Assembly: GCA_904501735.1 (NCBI GenBank)
Contig: CAJGBY010000002.1
Span: 1-64,000 of the forward strand
Direction of reading: 5' to 3'
Origin: an uncultured Muribaculaceae bacterium
GTDB lineage: Bacteria > Bacteroidota > Bacteroidia > Bacteroidales > Muribaculaceae
Length of the DNA: 64,000 nucleotides
Both the position numbers and the translations under genes were made by a program. Shown piece by piece: positions 34,375 to 43,078 of the stretch (positions are counted from its first letter, which is position 1; each line of letters starts with the position of its first letter). The notes under the pieces were generated by a model, which saw nothing but the letters and a program-made list of their open reading frames with translations, had not been told where the DNA came from and did not search any database.

Positions 34375-35751
34375 ATGGTTGATAATAAAAATATAAGTCG
34401 AAGAGGATTTTTGAAGACAGTAGTAGCTTCGGGGGCTGTAGTTGCGGCATCTTCGGTAGGGTGTAAATCGCCTAAAGAAGAAGCCTTGGCGCAGAAAGAA
34501 GTGCCTACTGGTGAGATGACATATCGACTAAATAATAAAGGCGAGAAAATATCAATATTGGGTTATGGTTGTATGCGTTTGCCAACTAAAAAAGTGGAAG
34601 GAACGCAAGACGAAACTGTGATAGATCAAGATATGGTAAATCGTCATGTGGATTATGCTTTGGAGCATGGCGTTAATTACTTTGATACATCTCCAGCTTA
34701 TTGTAAAGGTAAGTCGGAAGCTGCTATGGGTATAGCACTTAGTAGACATGATCGCAGTAAGTATTACATAGCTACAAAATTGTCAAACTTTGCGAAAAGT
34801 ACATGGTCGTATAAAGAAAGTGTGAAAATGTACCATAAATCCTTCGAAGAACTTCAAGTGGAATATATCGATTACATGTTGTTGCATGGTATAGGTATGG
34901 GAGGCATGGAGAATTTGAAGGCGCGTTATTTGGATAATGGTGTGCTCGATTTCTTATTAAAAGAGCGCGAAGTTGGAAAAATTAGAAATTTAGGGTTCTC
35001 ATATCATGGTGATGTAGAATGTTTTGATTATCTACTTGCGCATCATGATAAATATAAGTGGGATTTTGTGCAAATCCAAATGAATTATATTGATTGGAAG
35101 CATGCTGCACGCGATGCAAATGCCGAATATTTATATGCTGAGCTTGAAAAACGCGGTATTCCTGTGGTGATTATGGAACCTTTGCGTGGTGGAGCGTTGG
35201 CAAATGTGAATTATAGCATACTCGCAATGTTGAAGCGAGAAAATCCTGAAGCATCGGCTGCTTCGTGGGCATTCCGTTATGCTGGAACACCTAAGGGAAT
35301 ACTTACGGTTTTGAGTGGTATGACTTATATGGAGCATCTACAAGAAAATATTCGCACTTATTCTCCGCTTGTTGAACTTACGGAGAAAGAGAATGAAATG
35401 ATGCTACGAGCTGGAGAAATGATATTGAACTATCCGTTGATAGGCTGTACGGGATGTCAATATTGTATGCCTTGTCCTTATGGAATTGATATTCCAGCGA
35501 TTTTTACTCACTATAATAAGTGTATCAACGAAGGCAATTTTACCGATAATATAAATGATGATAACTATGCTAAAGCGCGAAAGGCATTCTTAGTGGGATA
35601 TGATAGAAGTGTGCCAAAGTTACGTCAAGCAGATCATTGTATTGGATGCCAAAAGTGCGAAAAACATTGTCCGCAAAGCATTCCAATTGCGAAAAATATG
35701 AGAATGATTGATAAATATGTTGAATCGATAAAACGCAATGAAAAGGCGTAA
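34375..35751 (+). CDS. Tat-type aldo/keto reductase with two Fe-S motifs
   Basis: This 458-residue protein has an N-terminal twin-arginine signal SRRGFLK (8-14), followed by VVAASSVGC, which could act as a lipobox. The AKR barrel shows YFDTSPAY (Asp/Tyr), ATKLS (Lys) and LLHG (His). After the barrel lie CTGCQYCMPC (from residue 359) and CIGCQKCEKHCP (from residue 422), apparently two 4Fe-4S sites. It probably passes electrons between the barrel substrate and the neighbouring polyferredoxin at the membrane. The substrate is unknown. Confidence 0.85.
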   Translation: MVDNKNISRRGFLKTVVASGAVVAASSVGCKSPKEEALAQKEVPTGEMTYRLNNKGEKISILGYGCMRLPTKKVEGTQDETVIDQDMVNRHVDYALEHGVNYFDTSPAYCKGKSEAAMGIALSRHDRSKYYIATKLSNFAKSTWSYKESVKMYHKSFEELQVEYIDYMLLHGIGMGGMENLKARYLDNGVLDFLLKEREVGKIRNLGFSYHGDVECFDYLLAHHDKYKWDFVQIQMNYIDWKHAARDANAEYLYAELEKRGIPVVIMEPLRGGALANVNYSILAMLKRENPEASAASWAFRYAGTPKGILTVLSGMTYMEHLQENIRTYSPLVELTEKENEMMLRAGEMILNYPLIGCTGCQYCMPCPYGIDIPAIFTHYNKCINEGNFTDNINDDNYAKARKAFLVGYDRSVPKLRQADHCIGCQKCEKHCPQSIPIAKNMRMIDKYVESIKRNEKA

Positions 35752-35753
35752 AA

Positions 35754-35761
35754 GAGGGAGG
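35754..35761 (+). promoter_or_regulatory. Strong Shine-Dalgarno-like site before the polyferredoxin
   Basis: GAGGGAGG lies 5 bases before ATG 35767. Such a site is rare in this window, where anti-Shine-Dalgarno pairing seems little used. Confidence 0.5.
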
Positions 35762-35766
35762 TAATT

Positions 35767-37242
35767 ATGTTGAGAAAGATAAGAATCACATTGGCAACGA
35801 TATTTTTTGTGATTGTATCGTTGTTGTTCTTGGATTTCACAGGAACTATACATAAGTATTTTGCGTGGATGGCATCGATACAATTCCTTCCTGCAGTTTT
35901 GGCCTTGAATGTTGCTGTGGTAGTTGGTTTGATTGTGCTCACACTTGTGTTTGGTAGAGTTTATTGCTCAATCATATGTCCTATGGGTGTGATGCAAGAT
36001 GTTATTTCGTGGATGTCAAGCAAGCGAAAAGGCAAAAAAACTCGTTTTGGCTATTCAAAAGGGAAGAATATACTTCGCGTTATAGTGCTTGTTGTGTTTG
36101 TTATAGCAATGACACTTGGGGTGGGTGCAATTGGTAGCTTGGTAGACCCTTATAGTGCCTACGGAAGAATTGCATCAAACCTATTTGCACCGATTTACTA
36201 TTGGTGTAATAATATTCTTGCATATTTTGCTGAACGCGCCGATAGCTATGCTTTTTATTCGGTAGATGTGTATGTGAAAAGTGTTACAACATTTGTCGTA
36301 GCTATTGTGACATTTGTTGTGATTGCTGTTTTAGCATGGAAAAATGGTCGCACATATTGTAACACTATTTGTCCAGTTGGAACTATCTTGGGTGCAATAT
36401 CGAAATATTCATTACTAAAACCAGTAATCGATAAATCGAAATGTATGGGTTGCAAGATGTGTGAGCGCACATGTAAATCGTCTTGCATTAATGTGGATAA
36501 TAAGAGCATAGATTATACTCGCTGCGTGGCGTGTATGAATTGTATCGAATCGTGTCGTAGGGGTGCTATAAAATATACTCGTAGACCAAAGGAAATAACA
36601 GTGAGCGAAAATGTAGAAGGTCGCCGTAAGTTTTTGGCAATCACCGGTGTTGCTGTGACAACTGCAGCGTTGCGTGCCGAAGAAAAGACAGTAGATGGAG
36701 GACTTGCTGTGATTGAAGATAAGAAAATACCGAATCGAAATGTACCTATTGTTCCTGGTGGTGCAGTTTCTTTGCAATATTTTTCGGATCATTGTAGTGC
36801 ATGCCAATTGTGCGTGAGTGTGTGCCCTAATAATGTATTACGTCCTTCACAATCGTTAGATAGATTTATGCAACCAGAAATGAGCTATGAATCAGGATTC
36901 TGTCGCCCAGAATGTACTCGATGTGCTGATGTGTGCCCAACCAATGCAATAAAACCATTGCCTAAAGAAGAAAAGATGATGCGCAAGATAGGAACTGCTG
37001 TGTGGGTGAAAGAAAATTGCATTATTTTAAGCGATGATGTTAAGTGTGGTAATTGTGCTCGTCATTGTCCTAATGGGGCTATAAGTATGGAGCAAATAGA
37101 GCCAGAAAATCCTAAATCGCGTAAATTCCCAGTAGTGAATCCAGAACGCTGTATAGGTTGTGGAGCATGCGAATATGTGTGTCCAGCTCGTCCATTTAGT
37201 GCAATCTATGTAGATGGCATAGAGGTGCATCGCACTATATAA
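35767..37242 (+). CDS. NapH-like membrane polyferredoxin with internal twin-arginine motif
   Basis: This 491-residue protein has an N-terminal part (about 1-205) with four to five helices and two CxxxCP motifs (CSIICPMG, CNTICPVG), as in NapH/MauN quinol-linked proteins. Ferredoxin-type motifs CMGCKMCERTC and CVACMNCIESC follow. At 285-290 lies GRRKFL, a Tat-like motif with a hydrophobic stretch. Then come CSACQLCVSVCP, CTRCADVCP, CGNCARHCP and CIGCGACEYVCP. It looks like a fusion of NapH with a NapG-like Tat protein. It starts 15 bases after the AKR gene, so an electron-transfer pair is likely. Confidence 0.85.
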   Translation: MLRKIRITLATIFFVIVSLLFLDFTGTIHKYFAWMASIQFLPAVLALNVAVVVGLIVLTLVFGRVYCSIICPMGVMQDVISWMSSKRKGKKTRFGYSKGKNILRVIVLVVFVIAMTLGVGAIGSLVDPYSAYGRIASNLFAPIYYWCNNILAYFAERADSYAFYSVDVYVKSVTTFVVAIVTFVVIAVLAWKNGRTYCNTICPVGTILGAISKYSLLKPVIDKSKCMGCKMCERTCKSSCINVDNKSIDYTRCVACMNCIESCRRGAIKYTRRPKEITVSENVEGRRKFLAITGVAVTTAALRAEEKTVDGGLAVIEDKKIPNRNVPIVPGGAVSLQYFSDHCSACQLCVSVCPNNVLRPSQSLDRFMQPEMSYESGFCRPECTRCADVCPTNAIKPLPKEEKMMRKIGTAVWVKENCIILSDDVKCGNCARHCPNGAISMEQIEPENPKSRKFPVVNPERCIGCGACEYVCPARPFSAIYVDGIEVHRTI

Positions 37243-37264
37243 TGTAAATATCAAAAAAAATCGC

Positions 37265-37272
37265 TAAATTTG
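37265..37272 (+). promoter_or_regulatory. -7 promoter box of lepA
   Basis: TAAATTTG lies 29 bases before the lepA ATG and fits TAnnTTTG. No -33 TTG lies at standard spacing. Confidence 0.6.
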
Positions 37273-37301
37273 CACTTTATAAGCTGAAAGAAAAATAATT
37301 G

Positions 37302-39089
37302 ATGAAGAATATTAGAAATTTCTGTATTATTGCGCATATCGACCATGGTAAGAGTACTCTTGCCGATCGATTGCTTGAGTATACAAATACAGTAGGTGGT
37401 AAAGACCTTCAAAACCAAGTTCTTGATGATATGGACTTGGAGCGTGAACGCGGAATCACAATCAAGAGTCATGCTATTCAAATGAAGTATGTTCATAATG
37501 GCGAGGATTATACTCTCAACTTGATTGACACTCCGGGACACGTTGACTTTTCTTATGAAGTGTCACGCTCAATAGCTGCTTGTGAAGGTGCATTGTTGAT
37601 TGTTGATGCAACACAAGGTGTGCAAGCACAAACAATCTCAAATCTTTATATGGCAATTGATAATGACCTTGAGATTATCCCTGTAATCAATAAGGTTGAC
37701 CTTGACAGTGCTAAGCCAGAAGAAGTTGAAGACCAAATAATCGAGTTGCTTGGATGTAAGCGTGAAGAAATATTGCGAGCAAGTGGTAAAACTGGTATTG
37801 GTGTAAAAGAAGTGCTTGATGCAGTTGTGGAACGAGTTCCTGCACCAACAGGCGATCCTGATGCACCACTTCAAGCATTGATTTTCGACTCAGTGTTCAA
37901 TCCATTCCGTGGTATTATTGCTTATTTCAAGATTCTTAATGGTAAAATCAAGAAAAATGACTTTGTTAAGTTTGTAAGCACCGAAAAGGAATATCATGCC
38001 GATGAAGTAGGGGTGTTGAAGCTTGACATGGTACCATGTAATGAAATATCAGCAGGAAATGTAGGCTATATCATTTCGGGTATTAAGACTTCGAAGGAAG
38101 TAAAGGTGGGTGATACAATTACCCATGTGGATTGCCCTTGTGATAAGGCTATCGAAGGTTTCCAAGAAGTAAAACCAATGGTATTTGCTGGTGTTTATCC
38201 AATTGAAACTGAAGATTATGAAAATCTTCGTGCATCACTTGAAAAATTGCAGTTGAATGATGCTTCGTTGACATTCCAACCAGAATCATCGGTTGCGCTT
38301 GGTTTTGGTTTCCGTTGTGGATTCTTGGGATTATTGCATATGGAAATCGTACAAGAGCGTTTGAGCCGCGAATTCAATATGGATGTCATCACTACTGTGC
38401 CAAATGTATCGTATAGAATATTTGACAAGAAGGGTAATATGACTGAGGTGCATAATCCAGCAGGAATGCCTGATTTGACACTAATTGACCACATTGAAGA
38501 ACCATATATTCGTTCATCAATTATCACAACTACCGACTATATTGGTCCTATTATGACCTTGTGTCTTGGTAAGCGTGGTGAACTTGTGAAACAAGAATAT
38601 ATCTCGGGTAATCGTGTTGAAATTTTCTTTGATATACCTCTTGGTGAAATTGTGATTGATTTCTACGATAAGTTGAAGAGTATTTCAAAGGGATATGCAT
38701 CATTTGACTATCATTTGCACGATTATCGTCCATCAAAGTTGATTAAGCTTGATATCTTGTTGAATGGTGAATCGGTTGACGCATTGAGCACACTTACTCA
38801 CTTTGATAATGCGGTATCATTTGGCCGTAGAATGTGTGAAAAGTTGAAAGAGTTGATTCCTCGTCAACAATTTGATATTGCAATTCAAGCAGCAATCGGT
38901 GCAAAGATTATTGCGCGCGAAACTATTAAGGCGGTGCGTAAAGATGTAACTGCTAAGTGTTATGGTGGTGACGTGAGCCGTAAGCGTAAGTTGCTCGAAA
39001 AGCAAAAGGCAGGTAAGAAGCGTATGAAACAAATTGGAACTGTAGAAGTGCCACAAAAGGCTTTCTTGGCTGTGTTGAAACTTGATTAA
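37302..39089 (+). CDS. lepA: Elongation factor 4 (back-translocating GTPase)
   Basis: This 595-residue protein starts at ATG 37302 (MKNIRNFCIIAHIDHGKSTL); the frame runs one codon up to a TTG. It has G1 AHIDHGKST, G2 RERGITIKS, G3 DTPGHVDF and G4 NKVDL, and the LepA-specific C-terminal domain with AKCYGGDVSRKRKLLEKQK (given in part). It acts on stalled ribosomes. Two hairpins follow. Confidence 0.97.
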   Translation: MKNIRNFCIIAHIDHGKSTLADRLLEYTNTVGGKDLQNQVLDDMDLERERGITIKSHAIQMKYVHNGEDYTLNLIDTPGHVDFSYEVSRSIAACEGALLIVDATQGVQAQTISNLYMAIDNDLEIIPVINKVDLDSAKPEEVEDQIIELLGCKREEILRASGKTGIGVKEVLDAVVERVPAPTGDPDAPLQALIFDSVFNPFRGIIAYFKILNGKIKKNDFVKFVSTEKEYHADEVGVLKLDMVPCNEISAGNVGYIISGIKTSKEVKVGDTITHVDCPCDKAIEGFQEVKPMVFAGVYPIETEDYENLRASLEKLQLNDASLTFQPESSVALGFGFRCGFLGLLHMEIVQERLSREFNMDVITTVPNVSYRIFDKKGNMTEVHNPAGMPDLTLIDHIEEPYIRSSIITTTDYIGPIMTLCLGKRGELVKQEYISGNRVEIFFDIPLGEIVIDFYDKLKSISKGYASFDYHLHDYRPSKLIKLDILLNGESVDALSTLTHFDNAVSFGRRMCEKLKELIPRQQFDIAIQAAIGAKIIARETIKAVRKDVTAKCYGGDVSRKRKLLEKQKAGKKRMKQIGTVEVPQKAFLAVLKLD

Positions 39090-39105
39090 TATAATTCGTT
39101 ATATT

Positions 39106-39178
39106 AAGTGCTTCTTGATTAGATAGAAGCACTTTAAAAGAAAAAGGCATAGGATTCAATGAATCTTATGCCTTTTTT
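39106..39178. terminator. Double hairpin between lepA and prfC
   Basis: Hairpin one is AAGTGCTTCT / AGAAGCACTT (39106-39134). Hairpin two is AAAAAGGCATAGGATTC / GAATCTTATGCCTTTTTT (39141-39178) with A and T runs on its flanks, so it can terminate both convergent genes. Confidence 0.88.
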
Positions 39179-39197
39179 ATGTGAGTGAAATTATGTG

Positions 39198-40778
39198 TTA
39201 GAATTCACTTGTGAAGTGGAAACGAATCTTAGGGAAATCGGCTTGCGCCATTTGTAGCACATAGCCAGAGTCAGCAAGGAATACATCACGACCTTCTTTG
39301 TCTATAGCCATAAATTGATGTTTGCGTTTCTTAAATGCTTCAAGAGCTTCTTTGTCATCGCTCTCAATCCAACATGCCTTGTAAAGACTAATAGGTTCCC
39401 AACGACATTGTGCACCGTATTCGTGAAGTAAGCGATATTGGATTACTTCGAATTGAAGTTGACCTACTGTACCGATAATCTTACGACCATTGAATTGGTT
39501 TGTGAACATCTGTGCAACACCTTCGTCCATAAGTTGTTCGATACCCTTGTTGAGTTGCTTTGTCTTCATAGGGTCGGTGTTTTCGATGTACTTAAACATT
39601 TCAGGAGAGAAACTTGGAAGTCCCTTGAAGTGTAGTTCTTCGCCTTCGGTAAGTGTGTCACCAATCTTGAAGTTACCACTATCAGGAATACCAACAATGT
39701 CGCCTGGATATGCTTCGTCAACGATGTCCTTCTTTTGTGCCATGAAGGCTGTAGGTGCAGCGAATTTTAGTATTTTACCATGTCGTACATGCTTGTAAGG
39801 TGCGTTGCGTTGGAATACTCCCGAACAAATCTTTACGAAAGCAATACAGCTACGGTGGTTAGGGTCCATGTTAGCGTGAATCTTAAACACGAAACCAGTG
39901 AATTTTTCTTCTTCAGGTTTTACTTCGCGTTCAAGAGCATGGATAGGTCGAGGTGATGGCGCAATTTGAACAAAACAGTCAAGCAATTCCTTTACACCAA
40001 ATGTGTTAAGAGCAGAACCAAAGAATACGGGAGCTACCTTACCTGCAAGGTAATCGTCGACATTGAATTCTGGATACACACCTTCGATAAGTTCGATGTC
40101 TTCGCGAAGTTTTGCAGCATCGCGATCACCAATTGTCTCGTCGATAACAGGATCGTTGATGTCGTTGATTTCAACGCGTTCTGTAACTTTTTGTTTATCT
40201 GGAGTGAACAAGTCAAGACCTCCTTCAAAGATGTTGTAAACGCCTTTGAAATGTAGACCTATGTTGATAGGCCAACTAAGAGGACGCACCTTGATTTGCA
40301 ATTCACTTTCAAGTTCGTCGAGGATATCGAATGGATCGCGACCTTCGCGGTCGAGCTTATTGACAAAGATGATAACAGGAGTGTGACGCATACGACACAC
40401 TTCCATCAATCGGCGAGTTTGTTGCTCAACCCCTTTCGCCACATCGACAACGATAATTACGCTATCCACTGCAGTTAATGTGCGGAATGTGTCTTCGGCG
40501 AAATCTTGGTGACCAGGAGTGTCGAGAATGTTGATTTTATAGTCGCCATAATTGAATCCCATTACAGATGTTGCAACCGAAATACCACGTTGTTTTTCGA
40601 TTTCCATCCAGTCGGAAGTAGCAGTTTTCTTGATCTTGTTTGATTTTACTGCACCAGCGACATGAATCGCGCCCCCGAAAAGCAAAAGTTTTTCGGTAAG
40701 AGTAGTCTTACCAGCATCGGGGTGAGAGATAATCGCAAATGTTCTGCGTTTTTCTATTTCAGAATTTAAATTTGCCAC
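39198..40778 (-). CDS. prfC: Peptide chain release factor 3
   Basis: This 526-residue translational GTPase recycles RF1/RF2. It shows G1 SHPDAGKTTLTEK, the RGISVATSVM switch, G3 DTPGHQDFAEDT and G4 NKLDREGRDP, and an RF3 C-terminal domain from about 390 with VGQLQFEVIQYRL. It lies 27 bases after rfbD at the end of crp-DUF4924-rfbD-prfC. Confidence 0.97.
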   Translation of the reverse strand: MANLNSEIEKRRTFAIISHPDAGKTTLTEKLLLFGGAIHVAGAVKSNKIKKTATSDWMEIEKQRGISVATSVMGFNYGDYKINILDTPGHQDFAEDTFRTLTAVDSVIIVVDVAKGVEQQTRRLMEVCRMRHTPVIIFVNKLDREGRDPFDILDELESELQIKVRPLSWPINIGLHFKGVYNIFEGGLDLFTPDKQKVTERVEINDINDPVIDETIGDRDAAKLREDIELIEGVYPEFNVDDYLAGKVAPVFFGSALNTFGVKELLDCFVQIAPSPRPIHALEREVKPEEEKFTGFVFKIHANMDPNHRSCIAFVKICSGVFQRNAPYKHVRHGKILKFAAPTAFMAQKKDIVDEAYPGDIVGIPDSGNFKIGDTLTEGEELHFKGLPSFSPEMFKYIENTDPMKTKQLNKGIEQLMDEGVAQMFTNQFNGRKIIGTVGQLQFEVIQYRLLHEYGAQCRWEPISLYKACWIESDDKEALEAFKKRKHQFMAIDKEGRDVFLADSGYVLQMAQADFPKIRFHFTSEF

Positions 40779-40805
40779 TTTAGAGTGATGTATTTGAAGT
40801 GTTAA

Positions 40806-41675
40806 TTATTTGTTTTTGATTTCGCTAATACACTTTTCTAAGCTGTCGAGCCAGTAGGGCACATTGACACCGAAAGTGCGTTTGATTTTGCTCTTGTCGA
40901 GTACCGAATAAGCAGGGCGAGCTGCTTTCGCTGGATATTCGCCCGTAGAAATTGGGTTAACTTGACAAGATGTGATGCCTGCTGTTTTATGAATCATCTT
41001 TGTAAAATCGTACCACGAACATACACCTTCGTTAGAGAAGTGGTATGTACCAGCTACCCATTGCTCTGCACAAATAATAGTGTAAATTGCATTTGCAAGG
41101 TCACCAGCGTAGGTTGGTGTGCCAACTTGGTCGGCTACTACATTGAGTGATTCTTTTGTTGTGCCGAGAGTAAGCATAGTCTTCACGAAGTTCTTACCAA
41201 AGGCTGAATAAAGCCATGCAGTACGAACGATGATGTGGTCGTGTGGTAGGATTTCAGCAAGAGCTTTTTCTCCTTCTAGTTTTGTTGAGCCATAAACCGA
41301 TTGTGGACAAGTCTTATCGTCTTCGGTATATGGGTGGCATGAAGTACCATCGAATACATAGTCGGTAGATATATGTATCAACTTCGCATTGCCAGTTTTT
41401 GCTGCATGAGCAAGGTTGGCAACTGCAATGTGATTGATGGTGTTGCAGAGTTCTTTGTTGTCCTCGGCAAGATCGACAGCTGTGTAGGCTGCACAATTTA
41501 TGATGATGTTAATGTTGTTTTGACTAACGAAATTGTTGATGGCATCGAGGTTGGTGATGTCAAGTTCGGCAACATCGGTGAAAAAAGTGTTGAAAGACGC
41601 ATTGTCGGTAAGGATTTTGCGCATTTCATTTCCGAGTTGTCCGTTAGCGCCTGTTATAAGAATGTTCTTTGCCAT
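40806..41675 (-). CDS. rfbD: dTDP-4-dehydrorhamnose reductase
   Basis: This 289-residue SDR enzyme makes dTDP-L-rhamnose. It shows the NAD(P)H site ITGANGQLGNEM (6-17) and the catalytic Ser-Tyr-Lys (HISTDYVFDG, SVYGSTKLEGE). No other rfb genes are nearby, so rhamnose synthesis must be completed elsewhere. It starts 6 bases after the DUF4924 gene. Confidence 0.95.
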   Translation of the reverse strand: MAKNILITGANGQLGNEMRKILTDNASFNTFFTDVAELDITNLDAINNFVSQNNINIIINCAAYTAVDLAEDNKELCNTINHIAVANLAHAAKTGNAKLIHISTDYVFDGTSCHPYTEDDKTCPQSVYGSTKLEGEKALAEILPHDHIIVRTAWLYSAFGKNFVKTMLTLGTTKESLNVVADQVGTPTYAGDLANAIYTIICAEQWVAGTYHFSNEGVCSWYDFTKMIHKTAGITSCQVNPISTGEYPAKAARPAYSVLDKSKIKRTFGVNVPYWLDSLEKCISEIKNK

Positions 41676-41681
41676 AATTGA

Positions 41682-42242
41682 TTAGATGTTATCTTCGTTG
41701 TCATCGAATATAGGTCGTTCTTCGTTCTTATGATAAAAAGCCGATAAGGTAGCAAGGAATTTAGATATCTGAGCAATAGCTTTCACTGTATCTTCAGATA
41801 TTTCTTTGCCTTGTAGCTTAATCATAAGGATGCCATACAGAGCATTGAAGCAGGTTTCAAGTTCGCCCACTTTGTTTTCGCCCGATTTAGCTCGCAATTC
41901 AACGATATATGGTAGCGTCTTGTAGAATTCGGCACCATATTCAGGAAACTTAGGAGATTTAAGTAACTCGTTATGAAGATCGGCAAGACGGATTATTACA
42001 TTCTTGTTGATTTGTAGGTGACCCATCTGCTTCTTGTCTTCAAGTTCCATCATTTTGATTAGCGACTCATACCAATCCTTGATTTCTTGGCGTTGAGTGT
42101 CGTCGACATTGTATTTAGAGATGAGATTTTCATCAATCTTGTCAATGTCGAGATTGTAGGCTCTAATCAAATCCTCGATTTGCCACATATATAGCAGATA
42201 TTCTGCTATGTTCTCTTTGCGTTTGAGTTGAGCTAAAATCAT
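41682..42242 (-). CDS. DUF4924 family protein
   Basis: This 186-residue soluble, mostly helical protein begins MILAQLKRKENIAEYLLYMWQIED and ends in acidic residues. It is a conserved Bacteroidales family of unknown function that I associate with rfbD and prfC. There is no signal peptide and no catalytic motif. It begins 6 bases after the crp-like gene. Confidence 0.8.
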   Translation of the reverse strand: MILAQLKRKENIAEYLLYMWQIEDLIRAYNLDIDKIDENLISKYNVDDTQRQEIKDWYESLIKMMELEDKKQMGHLQINKNVIIRLADLHNELLKSPKFPEYGAEFYKTLPYIVELRAKSGENKVGELETCFNALYGILMIKLQGKEISEDTVKAIAQISKFLATLSAFYHKNEERPIFDDNEDNI

Positions 42243-42248
42243 AGTTGC

Positions 42249-42953
42249 TTATCCGAATTTGCTGATCTTGCGTAACATTGGTTCGTTGATAATCTTGATT
42301 CGTCGACCGTCAACTGTGATAAGTTTTTCGGCAACGAATGTAGATAGAGTGCGAATTGCATTTGAAGTAGTCATATTAGATAGGTTCGCAATATCTTCGC
42401 GCGCCATGAAAATCTTAATAGTTTGACCATCTTCTTCAAATCCGTAACTATCAACAAGGATTAGTAGCGCCTCAGCAAGGCGACCACGAATGTGCTTTTG
42501 TGTTAGGTTTACGATTTTAGTGTCGGAACCACCAAGGTGGCGCGACAATTCGTGAATAAAGAACCAAGCAAGTTCTCTATTCTTATTGATTAGTTCTTCA
42601 ACAATCGACATAGGAATAGCACCTAATGTAGATGGTTCGAATGCACTAATGCTTGTAACATATCTCTCTTTAGCGAAATATGCACGATAACCAATGTATT
42701 GAATAGGGCGATATACACGAAGAATTTGTTGGCGTCCCCCAACGCCATCTTTAAACTTCTTAACCTTTCCTTCGAGTAGGCACCATAAATATTCAGGCTC
42801 ATCGCCTTCAGCGTATATTATCTGATTACGCTTAAATTTGTGAATTACAAAATTGTCAGCAAGGTGACGCTTTTCCTCTGGCGTAAGTAGCGCCCAGATT
42901 TCGGAAAGGCCTTCACTCAAAATGTTTTCCAAAGAACTTTTCTTTAACATCAT
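42249..42953 (-). CDS. Crp/Fnr-family transcriptional regulator
   Basis: This 234-residue protein has a cyclic-nucleotide-binding-type beta roll (about 25-140, with NQIIYAEGDEPEYLWCLLEGKVK given in part) and a C-terminal winged helix (about 155-225, AREDIANLSNMTTSNAIRTL). The recognition helix region TTSNAIRTL differs from E. coli CRP. There are no N-terminal cysteines for an FNR cluster. The effector is unknown. It has its own promoter and heads a unit ending in prfC. Confidence 0.9.
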   Translation of the reverse strand: MMLKKSSLENILSEGLSEIWALLTPEEKRHLADNFVIHKFKRNQIIYAEGDEPEYLWCLLEGKVKKFKDGVGGRQQILRVYRPIQYIGYRAYFAKERYVTSISAFEPSTLGAIPMSIVEELINKNRELAWFFIHELSRHLGGSDTKIVNLTQKHIRGRLAEALLILVDSYGFEEDGQTIKIFMAREDIANLSNMTTSNAIRTLSTFVAEKLITVDGRRIKIINEPMLRKISKFG

Positions 42954-42977
42954 TATAAAACTATGTTATAAAACGCA

Positions 42978-43007
42978 CAAAGTTACTAATTATCTATCTA
43001 TCAACAA
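42978..43007 (-). promoter_or_regulatory. Promoter of the crp-DUF4924-rfbD-prfC unit
   Basis: On the minus strand a -33 TTG (43005-43007) is separated by 19 bases from the -7 box TAACTTTG (42978-42985), about 25 bases before the gene start. The -33 touches the terminator hairpin of the upstream porin gene. Confidence 0.65.
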
Positions 43008-43008
43008 T

Positions 43009-43047
43009 AAAAAAAGTGGAAAATATTGCTAAATTTCCACTTTTTTG
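43009..43047. terminator. Terminator after the porin-like gene
   Basis: AAAAAAAGTGGAAA / TTTCCACTTTTTT forms a stem with an A run on one side and a T run on the other. On the minus strand it follows the porin-like gene stop by about 32 bases. Confidence 0.82.
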
Positions 43048-43078
43048 CACTTTTATAATATTTAAGACCCGTATATCC

